Positions 11,595 through 24,100 are shown, counted from the stretch's first letter. The stretch: 64,000 bases of DNA from Lotus japonicus (GCF_012489685.1 NC_080044.1:76308732-76372731); one strand, 5' to 3'. The notes: generated by a model from the letters alone, not told the origin. Translations and numbers: made by a program.

Positions 11595-12660
11595 GTTAGT
11601 ATTGGTGACGGGGAAATCGAAGAAAGACCTTATCGGGCCTCATAAGGAAGAGTGGTGGCCCAACATGAGTCACAATGATGAGAAAGTCGAAGAAAGACCT
11701 TATTGGATCTTATTGGGCCTCATAAGGAAGAATGATGGTCCAACATTAGTCCCGGTGATGGGGAAGTCAAAGAAATATCATATTGGGCCTCATAATGAAG
11801 AGTGGCCCAAGATGAGTCCCAGTGAAGGGAAAGTCGAAGAATGACCTTATTGGACCTTATTAGGCCTCATAAGGAAGAGTGGTGGCCCAATAGGAGTCAC
11901 GTGATGGGGAAGTTGAAGGAAGATCATATTGAATCTCATAAGGAAGAGTGACCCAGCATGAGTCTTGGGGTAGGGAAAGTCGAAGAAAGACCTTATTAGT
12001 ACTTATTAGGACTTATTTGAAAGAGTGGAGGCCTAACATGAGTCCCGATGATGGGGAAGTCGAAGAAAGACCTTATTGAGCCTCATAAGGAAGAGTTGTG
12101 GCCAAACATGAGTCCCGGTGATGGGGAAGTCAAAGGAAGACCATATTGGGCCTCATAAGGAAGAGTGGCCCAACATGAGTCCCGGTGATTGGAAAGTCGA
12201 AGAAAGACCTTATTGGGCCCCATAAGGAAGAATGGTGGCCCAACATGAGTCCCGATAATGGGGAAGTCGAAGGAAGAGTGGCCCATCAAGAAGTCCCGAT
12301 GCTGGAAAAGTCGAAGAAAGACATTATTGGGCCTCATAAGGAAGAGTGGTGGCCCAACATGAGTCTCGATGATGAGAAAGTCGAAGAAAGACCTTATTGG
12401 GCCTCATATGGAAGAGTGGTGGCCCAACGTGAGTCCCCGTGATGGGGAAGTCGAAGGAAGACCATATTGGGTCTCATAAGGAAGAGTGACCCATCATGAG
12501 TCCCGATGATGGGAAAGTCGAAGAAAGACCTTATTGGGCCTCATAAGGAAGATTGGTGGGCCCAACATGAGTCCTGATGATGAGAAAGTCGAAGAAAGAC
12601 CTTATATGACCTTATTGGGCATCATAAGGAAGAGTGGTGGCCCAACATAAGTCATAGTTA
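11595..12660 (+). repeat. Minisatellite of about 15 units
   Basis: A unit of mostly 65-80 bp built on AAGTCGAAGAAAGACC, TTATTGGGCCTCATAAGG and AAGAGTGGTGGCCCAACATG repeats about 15 times. Unit starts are near 11608, 11684, 11764, 11830, 11908, 11975, 12056, 12126, 12190, 12263, 12309, 12378, 12447, 12512 and 12583. Two variants partly alternate, one lacking the GTGG step. Open frames here (for example SKKDLIGPHKEEW) arise from repetition without stops and are not convincing genes. Confidence 0.85.
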
Positions 12661-12709
12661 GTCATAAACCCAATAAATCCTATTTTTTTACAATTAATTA
12701 TAAAAATTG

Positions 12710-12790
12710 TTGCTGGCTTAGTGGTTGTTATAAATGTATGTTTGTTTGAGGTCCCTGGTTCGATTCTTCTTGGCTAACTTTTTTCATATT
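12710..12790 (+). mobile_element. tRNA-derived SINE-like sequence
   Basis: TGGCTTAGTGG matches the RNA polymerase III A box, and GGTTCGATTC about 40 bases later resembles the B box, at tRNA-like spacing. It does not fold into a full tRNA by eye. No target duplication was found. Confidence 0.45.
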
Positions 12791-12999
12791 AAGAGTTACT
12801 CTTTAATTTTTAACAATCTTGCACTATCGTTCCTCACGTGGCTTTCCCATCACCAAACTCCACAAGTTTATATTTAAATCATATTTGCAATTTTGGCGGT
12901 TGTAACGCATGTCAGTGGGGGTTTAAAACCGCCACTAATTCACTTGAAATTGATGAATAATAAACAAAGACTATCCCGTCTGAACAATGAACATATCCA

Positions 13000-13520
13000 A
13001 ACTAACACTGCAATGGAAGTATGGAATTGCAAGACACATAAGTAAAAACATAAGATTACAATAAAAAAAATTGATAGGCAAAGAATGTATTAAAGGGAGT
13101 ACAAGGGGTACTCCAACCCATAATACATAGTAAAAGAGAGAAAGGGGACAAAACTGAAAAGTAAGATAATACAAAAGTACCAATATGAGACACACCCCTC
13201 CAAACTAAGAGATTATGAGGCCTTACCCATCTACTATTAAATCACCTTCCAGACCACATAATGGGATATAACCCAACTACCCAACAAACAAATACACAAA
13301 CAATCACCCCAACCAATTTTATTCTCCAGTACCCCCACCAAGTAACAAGACTCTGCACGGCAAAATGCAAATTATGCAGAAAGGCAGGAACAATGCATCT
13401 GACTAATTGTCACACTCGAAGGACAGAAAACAACAGGAGGTATGCTTATGCAGCAGAAGCTAAAGCCCACCAAAATGCAATCAACAGCCAAGATATCCCT
13501 CAAAAGCCAAGATCATAATA
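13000..13520. other. Probable LINE 3'-tail debris
   Basis: A-rich sequence with AAAAAAATTGATAGGCAAAG, a stretch ending GGGGTACTCCAACCC, and a C/A-rich part at 13261-13400. The style resembles 3' untranslated tails of plant LINEs on the minus strand. No domain can be read in any frame, so the identity is only suggested. Confidence 0.3.
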
Positions 13521-13524
13521 TCGA

Positions 13525-13680
13525 ACCCTATGAAAATTATTTGTCGGGAGAGACTGTCAGTGTATCCCTTAACCTGTGAATGACAAAAAATAATTATTTA
13601 ATATTATTATCGAAAAATAATGACACTATAAATAATTTAAAAATAGTAAAAATTATTCATTCATCCTTAGGTTAGAGAAG
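13525..13680 (+). repeat. Dispersed direct repeat, copy 2
   Basis: The second copy of 11325-11480. It shares CTTAACCTGTGAATGACAAA, CTATAAATAATTTAAAAATA and CCTTAGGT with that copy. Confidence 0.6.
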
Positions 13681-15600
13681 CATGCAAATGGATCTGCAAC
13701 ATATTCACTGAAGCATTTGAGTTGTGTTGGTAATTGGCTTGAAGCATACAGGGAAAACCGTGAAAAAGCACAAACTTGTGGGAAATCACAAAAGCAGTTT
13801 TCAAACATACAAGTCAAGCACATCAAGCAAAAGCACAAACACTTATAGCAGTACTATGCAGTAGGGTGGGAAAACTAATATCTTGCCATCTAATTTTTCA
13901 AACTCTGAGTTTCATTCCAGGCTCTGGTCAGTGCTAATCTTCTATTACTTCAAGTAACAATAAGTCAATAATTATTCCAACATTCAAAAATAAAGATAAT
14001 CCAACAAATACATGCATTATTTGCAGAATCATGTAAAAATACAACGAACATTACTTGACATGAGAAAATAAAAATAATCACCAAGACACTGGAAAAAAAA
14101 AAGTCATACACAAAATTAAATTGAGCAACAAGTGATGGGTGACTTAATTTTTTAGAGAATCACCAGATAAACTTAGAAGTTGATCACACAGTCACTTGCA
14201 AATAGCACAAACAGTAAGGTATCATATAAGACGCCAAGCCTAATAATTTCAAATGCTCCAAAATCTGGTCCATGTCACATATTGTCATTTATATAATATT
14301 TCCTGCCTAAATAACTTTGATCCAAATAACCTACATTTTTATCTTAAAAAGGTAATTGCAACAACACAAGAGTGGAAAAACCCATCAAATATATAAATTA
14401 TTTAAGCAAGGAGATTAGGCAACATATCAAATAAAAGGGGATAAGGACTTGGTGGCAGCAATCAAATAAACAAGATCTGATATCAAATAAAGCCAAGAAT
14501 ACATATTGAGTCATCAAAGAATGAAAGGCATAGTCTTTCCTCTTCACACCCACAACATCCCAAATAAACATGGAGGGAATTAAATCAATTAATAGAGAAG
14601 GAGGAGCAGAAAGAAAAACAAGATAAACTGATATTAAATTTAGACCAGCATAAATAATAGTGAAGGAACAGAGATTCAACTGTGGGTAACATGGAGTGAT
14701 GACATAGAGGAAGGAGAAAATCTATTTGGCCTTGCCATGTTTTGCATCAACTAGACGTCGCGAGGAGACCCCCCCAGTGATGGGTTACTTTTACATATAG
14801 GCTACTTTCATAGAAGTGGAACTAAATTATCAACTATGATCTTTGTACCAACATATGTTTCCAAATGAACGAGATTTGAACAAAAAGATATAAGCTTTAG
14901 CTAAATGGAGTTTAATTAACAAAGGCAGCATAAACCAAACACAATTCAACCCAAGCAACAAAACAATAATTCAGCTGAAACCCACTAACCAGAAAAAAGG
15001 AAAAATACTGAGTTTTGAGACTGCTAAACCTGTCAAAGCAAAATGCCTCTGTAACACAACCTTCAGGTTCTCTTTTCTACCTACTTCAAAATTGGAAGCT
15101 AATTGGAATCCGAACCAAAAACAAAAAAAGGAAATTATGTACCATATGAGAAGAGAACGGTCGCCGCATCCTCCACCCACTGTGAACCCAATATTTAGAT
15201 TTGAAAAAACAAAACACAAACGAACAAAAATTGATTCAGACCCTTACCCAGATTCAGAACTACATATATATAGACCCAAATTTGAAAACGAATGACAGCA
15301 GTGAAACATCAATTTGAATACACTAAAAAAAACCCTAAACCCAAACCTAATAATACAACATATACAGAACAAACGCACCTTGTTCCTTGATCGGTGAATG
15401 AGAACCAAAATGAAAGACGGAAAAGATTGAACGAAAATGGTCCCTCCCCTACGAAATACGAAGATCGGAAGACGACGAACTGGGTATTTCAAGCTTCCTC
15501 CTTGATCGGTAACATGGAATCAGATCAGATGAAGAATCGAATATGGAGTGTGGAAGGTGAAGAAGCTCTGTTGGAGTTCAGAGAAGAATAACAGAACGAG
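13681..15600. other. Unassigned region, possible leader exons of an unrecognised minus-strand transcript
   Basis: No protein domain could be recognised. On the minus strand 15590-15385 looks like a GC-richer 5' leader ending at a plausible donor (AACAAG/GTGCGTTTG). At about 14760-14720 a short frame ends in RRLVDAKHGKAK then TAG, which could be the tail of a small protein, but a clean acceptor is lacking. The rest is AT-rich. A degraded small gene or a host transcript with introns are both possible. Confidence 0.25.
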
Positions 15601-15615
15601 AGAGAAAGAGAGAGT

Positions 15616-17266
15616 GCTGGAATATTAGAGATAACAAATGAAAACTGATTATTGATTCATTAGTTACACAACACTGCAATATGCAGCTATATACAACCCA
15701 TAACTTGGGCTCACACTCCACTGGGCTTTTACATTTAACCAGGCCCACTAACTAACTACTACTGCTAACTTGGATTATTACTTAACATCCCCTCCTAATC
15801 CAAGAAGCTTACAACGAAACATGTAACAAAGCTAAACTATCACAACAATGCTAAACCAGATATTGCAGAAAAACCTAATGAAAGGAAAAAAAAACTACAA
15901 AACAGTTCAACAATTAGTTCAGCTGCACAATTCAGAAATTCTTGACATTCAATTGTTCTCTCATATACTTGAACTTGTCAATCTTCAAGGCCTTTGTCAA
16001 AACATCAGCTATCTGCAAATTTGTACCACAATGCTGCAATTTGATCCGACCTTTGCAGACTTGATCTCTCAGAAAATGGTATTTGGTCTCTATATGTTTG
16101 GACCTACCATGACTAACTGGATTCTTCGCAAGATCTATTGCTGACTTGTTGTCAATCTTCAGAAGGACAGCTTCATCAGTCTTCAGTCCTAATTCTTCAA
16201 TCAAAGACAGCAACCACAGACCTTGACATGCAGCACTACATGCTGCTATATATTCCACTTCACAAGTTGATAAAGCAACTACAGCTTGTTTCTTTGATGA
16301 CCATGAGACTGGTGCTTTCCCAAAGTAAAACACATATCCCATTGTGCTACGTCTATCCACTTGATCACCACACCAATCAGAGTCAGTGTAAGCTACAAGA
16401 TGTAGATTACCATCCCCTTCCTGATCTGGCAAGTGTCTAGGAAAGAAGACTCCGTGATTAAGTGTTCCCTTTAGGTATCTGAGAATTTTCTTGGCTGCAG
16501 CAAGATGTGACTGCCTAGGACAACTCATAAACCTACTGACCAAGCCAACACCATAAGAAATCTCTGGTCTAGTGTGACACAAAAACCTTAGACAACCAAC
16601 CAATTGTCTAAACTGTGTGCTATCAACTTCTGCCTCAGTTTCACAAAGTCCCAACTTCAAATTACCCTCAACTGGAGAGCATTACAGTTCAACAAATTGA
16701 ATCTCTTCAAAACCTCTGAAGCATACTTCCTCTGATGCATAAGAATTCCCTTACTGGTTTGAACAAATTCAATTCCCAGGAAATAAGACAGTTTGCCCAA
16801 ATTTGTCATTTCAAATTCACCTTTCAAGCTCTTTTTCACAGCTTCAATTTCTTGAGAGCTACTGCTAGTGATGAGTAAGTCATCCACATAGAGACACAAA
16901 AAAATCAAGCTACCAGAGGGAAAAGATTTGACATAGACTCCATGCTCAACTGTACATTTATGAAATCCAGTGTGAGACAAGAACTGATCAATCCTTCTAT
17001 TCCAAGCTCGAGGAGCTTGTTTTAAGCCATAGAGTGCCTTCTTAAGTTTGAGAACTTTATGCTCACTCCCTTTCACTTCAAATCCAGGAGGTTGGGTGAT
17101 ATAAACTTCTTCTTCCAAAGGGCCATTAAGGAAGGCAGACTTGACATCAAGCTGCCATAGATTCCAACCTTTCCAACTAGCCAAAGCAACAAGCAACCTG
17201 ACTGTTTCCATTCTAGCAACAGGGGCAAAGACTTCAGAATAGTCTAGACCTGCCTTCTGCATAAAT
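15616..17266 (-). mobile_element. Truncated Copia (RT-RNase H and 3' LTR)
   Basis: A minus-strand element with a 3' LTR of about 170 bp at 15616-15786 (TGCTGGAAT to CTTAACA in plus reading), adjacent to a purine tract (GGATTAGGAGGGGA, minus). The pol 3' part at 15932-17266 encodes reverse transcriptase (DYSEVFAPVARMETVR, LYVDDLLITS) and RNase H (YTDSDWCGD, LADVLTKAL). A frame change near 16658 separates the two. The 5' end is lost at 17266, where the reading EVFAPVAR is cut. It has no partner LTR in the window. Confidence 0.85.
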
Positions 17267-17299
17267 TCAAGAAGATAAAGAAAGAAGAAAAGCAAAAGA

Positions 17300-18120
17300 T
17301 ACATGAAGGAATATAAAACTAATGTAATCCAAAGGGGATTACATGCTAAGCCTCCTTATAAGTCCCTCCATCCTACTGTACAATATACCATGCATTGCAT
17401 ATGGCCTTGCACCTGTACAGTATTCTGTTTTAAAACCGTAGAGCTTAGGATTCACTCCCTGCTCAATCATAGAAGTAATTTGCTCCAATCGCCCCTCCCC
17501 TCATAGTGCTTGAATACAAGAACTTGGATTCCTCAACCATTCAAACCAAGAATAAGAGAATTTGTCTGTTTTGCTGCATAGCCATTGCCAAGCCTTCAAT
17601 TGTGCCAGCTCTAGTGCGTGATTCCTGTCAAATGTTGTCCCATTAAAGATTACTTTATTCCGGAGTAGCCATATAGTCCACACAATTGCCATCCAAATAA
17701 CACACTCCCCCACCCTTTGTGCTTTAGGGATGCCAATGGAAGAAAATTGGAGTAAGTGTTCCCGTGGGGAAGGCACCAGAGATGATAGAACTCCCAGCCA
17801 CTTAGAGCATTCATACCAAATTGGGTTTGTGGCCTGACATAAGTAAAACAGATGTGTTGTAGACTCCTCTTCCAGCCTGCACAAGGGGCATAAGGCACCT
17901 TCCTCATTTGTGATCACCTGGCGCCGCTGGAGATTGTTCCTTGTCTGAATTCTGTCTTTCAACATCCTCCAAGCAAAAGCACTGACGTTGGAAGGACTGA
18001 CCAAACCAGTTTGAATAGTGGATCTGCTTCCTCCAGAGATTGTTCCTGTAAAAACAAATAAGATGAGTTGACTGAATAGATCCCTTCCCCATCATGCCTC
18101 CAACTCCACTCGTCATTTTT
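17300..18120 (-). pseudogene. LINE ORF2 C-terminal fragment (zf-RVT)
   Basis: Minus-strand frames 18116-17904 and 18004-17501 encode a zinc-binding reverse-transcriptase domain: SNVSAFAWRMLKDRIQTRNN, GALCPLCRLEEESTTHLFYL and WTIWLLRNKVIFNG. The two pieces are in different frames, and upstream RT sequence is missing. The low-coordinate part is probably 3' untranslated. It is a dead 5'-truncated copy. Confidence 0.75.
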
Positions 18121-18741
18121 GTTTTCTGTTAAGTGCACCGTCCCCCAATTCCGCCATCAGATCATCTAACAAGATATTATGTGACATTTGATTTCCTATT
18201 TCCCTTTCATTCCATCCCTTTGCACACTTACACTGACATTCTTTTACAGTACATTTACCCACCATATTTTCATAATAATAAGCCAATAAGAAAGGAGAAA
18301 GAAACCAGCTTTATTAGAAGAGCAGCTTTTAACAAACAAATCAATCTATGTTCGATCCAATAGTTCTTTGAGTATAACAGAAATATTCCCTTAATATTGT
18401 TCTATGCTACCATAGCTATATGTACATATGCAGATGGATACCAATGTAGAGAAGATAATGAGCTTAAGTTACACAATGGCATTCACAGGCTTCTTCCACA
18501 TACATATATTATAGACTAACAAAGGAAATCTAGTTAGTCTGTATTTGGGCCAATTGAGAGCAACATGAACTCACTTTCATTTCAATCCATAAGAAGAATT
18601 GTGTTCACTTTTTTTTTCTGTAAGTTCGTGTTAACATCAGTTTACAATGGTGTCAACGAATATACAAACATAGTCTTAGTCTTCAGTCCTATCTGTACAT
18701 TGCCTTCAATGCTTAATTTGCTGATATTGCTCCTGAGCACA
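18121..18741. other. Intergenic, nothing recognised
   Basis: AT-rich sequence between the LINE remnant and the F-box-associated gene. It probably contains that gene's 3' untranslated region. No repeat structure or coding pattern is seen. Confidence 0.5.
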
Positions 18742-19860
18742 TCATGTAACCAGAATCCATTCGCTTTCAAAGGGGTCAGTCTCCACATTCATATTCCCAC
18801 CCAGTAAAGGAATGAAGCTCTCCACATAGTTAAAGACATTGTAGGAAAACTCAGCTTCAAGATCATCATCTTCCGGAAGCAAAGCTATGGTTCCACTAAC
18901 ACCATGTATTTGCTTATCAGTTGCCATAAGAATTTCATTTTTCCAAACCCCCACTGGACGCTCTAATCTTGAAAACATTCCTATTGTCTGTAACTTGTTC
19001 CAACACTCCACACCTTCATATTTATCATAAAAACCCCACAATTCTAACCATTGTTCCATATGTTCACTTTCTAAGCAAATAATCACAGAAACAAAACCCT
19101 TGTACACTGCAAGTTTCTTATAAACTTCAGAACAATTCTTAGCAGAAACAGGCAACTCAATCTTGCTAACCACATTGTTACATGAATTGAAAGAAATAAT
19201 CATTTCATGGCTAACCTTTTCACTCACCTCCATGGCCCCCCAAAACAAAGTTTCATCCACTGTCACAGTGTTCTCTGTCCAAAACAAACATCCATTCACT
19301 GTTATTTGCTGATCACATTTGATTTCTCTCCACAACCCAGTACTCAGTGAGTATTTTTCAACCTGAACAGCATTAATCTTGCTAAGAGAATCATCAAAAC
19401 CAAAAGAGTAGAGCCTCACAACTTGATAATCATTGTCACTGTAGTTGAAGTAAAAGCCTATTAGACAATTTGGTGGCACCTTATGAGGAAGCAAAGCGTT
19501 TTCTGATTCCAGGACCCTTTTGGTTTGTGATGTAGCTGGGTTCCAGAGGAAGATTGCAGAGTTTGGATCCAAGGAATAATGAACAACACAGAGTAAACCA
19601 TTGCATGAACCCACCACCTTAAAACCCATGTCAGAATCTGTGACTCTTGGAATGTGAAGTTCTTTAAGCTCTTTTCTTTTGACATCTAGGAGAAACAACT
19701 GCTGGCCACAGATATTGTCCTTCCAGTGAAAGCGATCAAGGATTAGAAATGGGTTTCTCTGGGTGGAGCTAAGTAAATTATCTAAGAAGAATTTTGGAGC
19801 TTTGAAGAGCTTGGAGCACTCTTGGGACAAGGAATTGAAAAGGGTATGCAAGGGCTTCAT
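18742..19860 (-). CDS. F-box-associated domain protein (no clear F-box)
   Basis: A single-exon frame of 372 residues. GSCNGLLC (about 84-91) and LWNPAT (about 105-110) are hallmarks of the F-box-associated (FBA) interaction domain, which in plants binds substrates of SCF ubiquitin ligases. The usual N-terminal F-box of about 45 residues is not evident. The first 40 residues (SQECSKLFKAPKFFLDNL) align only with its degenerate tail, and an in-frame TAA lies just upstream of the chosen ATG. The protein may therefore not join SCF, or may have lost its 5' exon. It lies tandem with and downstream of CCT1. A split paralogue is at 3536-6344. Confidence 0.8.
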   Translation of the reverse strand: MKPLHTLFNSLSQECSKLFKAPKFFLDNLLSSTQRNPFLILDRFHWKDNICGQQLFLLDVKRKELKELHIPRVTDSDMGFKVVGSCNGLLCVVHYSLDPNSAIFLWNPATSQTKRVLESENALLPHKVPPNCLIGFYFNYSDNDYQVVRLYSFGFDDSLSKINAVQVEKYSLSTGLWREIKCDQQITVNGCLFWTENTVTVDETLFWGAMEVSEKVSHEMIISFNSCNNVVSKIELPVSAKNCSEVYKKLAVYKGFVSVIICLESEHMEQWLELWGFYDKYEGVECWNKLQTIGMFSRLERPVGVWKNEILMATDKQIHGVSGTIALLPEDDDLEAEFSYNVFNYVESFIPLLGGNMNVETDPFESEWILVT

Positions 19861-21029
19861 GGATGGATAGCCTTTTGAGAATGTGTCTTATTGTGCTAAC
19901 TTACCTAAGAAGTGTTGGGTGCTACAAGATGAGAAGAAACGATTTGTATTCTATTTGTTTGAAGTTTGGAGTTTATCTCAGCATTTAATTCTTCTTGGTC
20001 CAATATGAGCATTGAATTCGAAGAGGCATTTTGGATTTCCAGTGCAGTCTACAGAAGTGATGAGATTGATTTGAATTTTGCTGACAATGTTGCTTGATGG
20101 AAGTGGAAGAGTTGAGTTACATGACTGACATGGATAGGACAATTCAGGCGTAAATTTTTTAGTTCATATAAATTGGGGATTGCGTTTCCTTTGGAATAAA
20201 CTAAAGATATTATGTAACCAAAAAAAAAAACTAAAGATATTTCAGCATTGAGCTAGAATTCATTTATAGCTCTACTTCATTTCCACTTCACTTTTTAATT
20301 ATCTTTCTCTTCTCTTCAATTATATTATCAATCACATCTCTTTCTCTCTCATTTCTTCTTATTTCCCCCCTCGGCTACTTTTTCACATATAGTAAAGTGT
20401 GAACAAAACATTATGTAAATTAGATTATGTAAATTAGGTAGGCCTTGATTACAAAATGAGACCAAATGTGCTATTAAAACCTTTTCAAAATAATACAATC
20501 ATTCAACCAATTGATGAAATGAATTGAAAGAAAGCATAAATTATAACTGTCGTCTCAAATAAACAACCTTTTATTGATTCTGCTTATAAAAAAAACCTTT
20601 TATTGATTCTATATGTCTACTACTGTCATTTAACATTTTCAAACATAAACCACGGCTAGTGACAGGCTTAAGCTGTTACAAATCTTTGAATTAGAAGATT
20701 GTCATCTGGTTTCCATAAAATAAACTTACATTATAGACCAACACAGGTACGTATTTAATAAAAACCAACCATGATGAAACAAAATTCCTAAATCAAACCC
20801 TGCCTTCGAAAGACATGTTACAACATGCAACTTCCTAATGCATGAAACAAACACGAAACTACTTTTCAACTGATGTAGACAAAACAGCAAAATGTGGTAC
20901 TGGCCCGGTGCAAAATATTGGTTACAATTCGTCAGAATATAGAATGCTAACATACAAATAGAATAAACGCTACATTAAAAAATAAAATCAAAACATTCTT
21001 CCTTCAAGACCATCAAGGGCACTTAAGAT
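18952..21029 (-). repeat. Inverted segmental duplication, copy B (intact)
   Basis: The reverse complement matches the copy A pieces between 800 and 6344. It spans the F-box-associated gene, its upstream region and sequence just past the CCT1 stop. It lacks all four copy A transposons and so acts as an empty-site reference. It has its own unique stretch around 20190-20430. Confidence 0.85.
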
Positions 21030-21126
21030 AAAATAGCTACCCTCTTCAAATGCACAGGTACTGCCTGTAAAAGCCCTCTCTTCTGCAAGGACGAGGAAGT
21101 AAAAGCCCTCAAAATTCGGTTACACG

Positions 21127-24100
21127 CTAATCCTCTTCTTGACCATCATCCTTGACAAGCTTGATCATGTCATCAATTCGAAGGATAGTAATAGCAGCTT
21201 CAGTAGCAAACTGATAAATAGCAGGGAAACGTTCTTAGACAACTGTCATCGAAGTCAACAGCGGATGATAATATTTACTAAATACGCACCTGAATAATCT
21301 TGACTTTGCTCATTGCAGGCTCAATGACTCCAGCCTCCAAGTTGTTTCTAATTTTTCCTTCTGAAAGATCCAAGCCCATGCTAAAAAAATAAGAGCAAAC
21401 AATTATATTAGTGGAACAGAAAAGAATGTGGGCAAGCTAGACTTAGAACAGTAATTGTGTGGTCATGCACAATTAAATTTAGATTATCCATCATCGCTTA
21501 ATATGTTTCCTCTTCAACTGTCACGTGCCACTAATTTCTGTTAATGAATTCCAATAATGAAATAATAGTTGAATCTCTAATCAAACCCAGAAATATTACC
21601 ATAAACCTCAGAAGAAGACAGTAACGAAGTTAATATACAAGTGACTATTTACTAGTAAATAAATACCTTGATAAATGTTTCTTATCAGCTTTAGTTTGTG
21701 CTGAGTGGTGGTAGGCCCGTAATTTTGCAACCAGCTCAGTAGCATCCTTAGCAGCATTGACAGAAAGCACCTGCACCAGATAATGTCCCAACATACTCAT
21801 TATTAGTGCTAGAAAGGAAATAAGAACTTATTTAATAAAGAACAATCAACACAAAGGTGAAGCAGCTAATGTTAAATAATGGGCCACAAAGTTACTGTTC
21901 ACATCCATTAACCCCACACGAAAGCCCACAAAGTAATCAACTATCTTGTGTAGAAACTACAAAAAAACTATATACTAAAATTTTAATTATTGAACTGAGA
22001 TTGAAGACCAAACTTAACATCAATTGTTCAGCTAGGCCATGCCACCCATAATCACATGTAAATAAGCATAAAATCTAAAAATTAAACCTAAACTGTTAAG
22101 TTGGTTTGGCTCTTACCTTTGGAATGATTAACAAAGACTCAGCAAACTCTGCTATAGCCAACTGCTCCCGGGATCCTAAAGTTGTAGCAAGGTACTCCAA
22201 ATAAACTGACAATGCTGATTCAACAGCACCTCCACCAGCTACAACCTGCATTTTATTTATTGAGAAATCAGTAGTGAATAGGCAGAGAGGGACTGTGCCC
22301 TAGATAAAAAGAATATTACCGTATTTGATTCTAGAGTTCTCTTAACAATTGATAACGCATCATGCAGAGCTCTGTCCATCTCATCTAGCATATAGTCATT
22401 TGCACCTCTGAGAACCAATGAAACCTATAGAAATACAGAAAATCAGGCAACAATTTATATTATCTACAATATGCAGGTGTGCACCTCAAAGGCCCAAACA
22501 ATACAAAACAAATTTATACTCATTATCACCATATTTTCAGGAATCATCATCGTCTTTTTTTCCTCTAACTCCACCGTTTTATAACGTCCACTTATTTGTA
22601 CCTTATATGATGTGGGAATATCGAGTTGAAATCATTTTTTGGTCTGATTGATATTTTTTCCACTGAATAATTCTATCAAGATAAAAATATTTATCCAATT
22701 CATTTCATACAACTTAGCTGCTATGGCAGCAAGCCAACAAAGAAAGTGCATCTAAAGTACAAGCAGATCAATGATTTTGTACTTCTCTTTTCCAAAATGA
22801 AGCAAATGACAACTACACGTCTACACCCCTTCAAATATGTAAGCCTACCTCCACAGTTGTGCCCCCTTTAGGAATCTTTTAGCTAGCTCAATGTATTTAG
22901 TGGATTCTTTTTGTGAAAGTTCAGCATTACAGTGCTAGGGAAATGCTACTATCCTTTTCGTCATTTGTATTTTTTGAATCATTTTTTTTAAATTGCAATT
23001 TCCCTGCATCTGCAATGGTATGAGAAAGCATGTGTGCCCAGAAATCTAAAGTGTTCATCAATTATACAATTGGCTTAAATTTGGTATTAAACATATGGTC
23101 TGGTCATTTTATGGGAGATCTTTACAGATATGCAACGGTTTGGACAGTTTGACTGCATTGATGCTTTATCAGTTTATCTGTTCTTAGTTTTCCCTTTTTC
23201 AGCTATGGAAATTTCTTGCTCCTCCAAATTCCTTGTACATTTTTTATTAGTTTAATGCATTTTATTATCAAAAACAGCCAAAAAGTTCTACGTCAGCTAC
23301 TTACTGCACCCGAAGTTTTGGTCCCTTTGATCATAATTACAGCATCGTCAGATATACGCTCTTCAACAACCTCTTCTGCAGTTCCAAGAAATGATGGTTC
23401 AAAAGTCTCCTCCCCTTCCATATCAGCAAATGTTGAAACCTGTGACAAATAATCACGGTAAAAATGAAGTCTGACGGTGAAATAGTATGCTAAACAAAGA
23501 CACAGTTGTTGCATGACAAAAAAGCCCATAAATACATCTTTAACAAACAAAGATGGTTTAATATAAAAGGGAAGTGAGAAAGCTGCATGGTTCGAATTGA
23601 CACAACAGAGAGAGAAGTTGTGAGAGAAAGATTAGACAGACACTTGGACAGCTTTTGTACGGTCTCTTTAGATTCTTTAATATGAATGGATACATCATTC
23701 CAGTAAACGGCATCAAAGTTTAAATCAAAAGTGACATGGAAAGTAATATGGATAATATTTGAATATATACTTATATAGTAAAATTATCTCTTAACAACCC
23801 AAGTGAATACCACCTCAGCCACTTCCCACATCCTACCAATCAATAAACACAAGCATTATAAAATTCAGGGAAGAGATACATACAAAATGTTAACATAACA
23901 TGGCCCTGTGAAATATTAGCAATACAGGATTAGCTCCCGTTATTCAATATTCAGATTTCAGAATGCCAAAAGGTTTCTAGAATGGAAAACACTTCAAAAG
24001 ACTACTATTCTAGATAATCTAGACTGATGGAATTCAGAATCACCAGTACTTAAAAATTATAAAGCATGGAACCACAGCCATGTATAGTACTTCCACAACT

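Larger units (their letters stand above)
10967..12943. mobile_element. Non-autonomous DNA transposon with TGGCGGTT termini
   Basis: The left end AATTAGTGGCGGTT (about 10968) and right end AACCGCCACTAATT (about 12928) are perfect 14-base inverted repeats. The same GGCGGTT motif recurs subterminally at about 10923 and 12894. The flanking AATT is palindromic, so the target duplication cannot be read. The interior has no transposase. It carries a minisatellite and a SINE-like sequence. The superfamily is uncertain; subterminal repeats would fit CACTA-type or Mutator-type elements. Confidence 0.5.

Noticed and set aside
11602..12442. Open frames in the minisatellite on both strands (for example SKKDLIGPHKEEW repeats)
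   Set aside because: They follow the tandem unit, change frame between units of different length, and lack any recognisable domain or gene structure.
11595..12660. Regularly spaced repeats suggesting a CRISPR array
   Set aside because: Units are long, adjacent and degenerate with no unique spacers, and the surrounding genome is a plant.
14398..14679. 93-codon hydrophobic frame on the minus strand
   Set aside because: No homology recognised, AT-rich composition typical of intron or intergenic DNA, no splice or start context.
14720..14765. Possible C-terminal exon reading RRLVDAKHGKAK then stop (minus)
   Set aside because: A convincing acceptor is missing and the upstream frame is closed; kept only as a note in the unassigned region.
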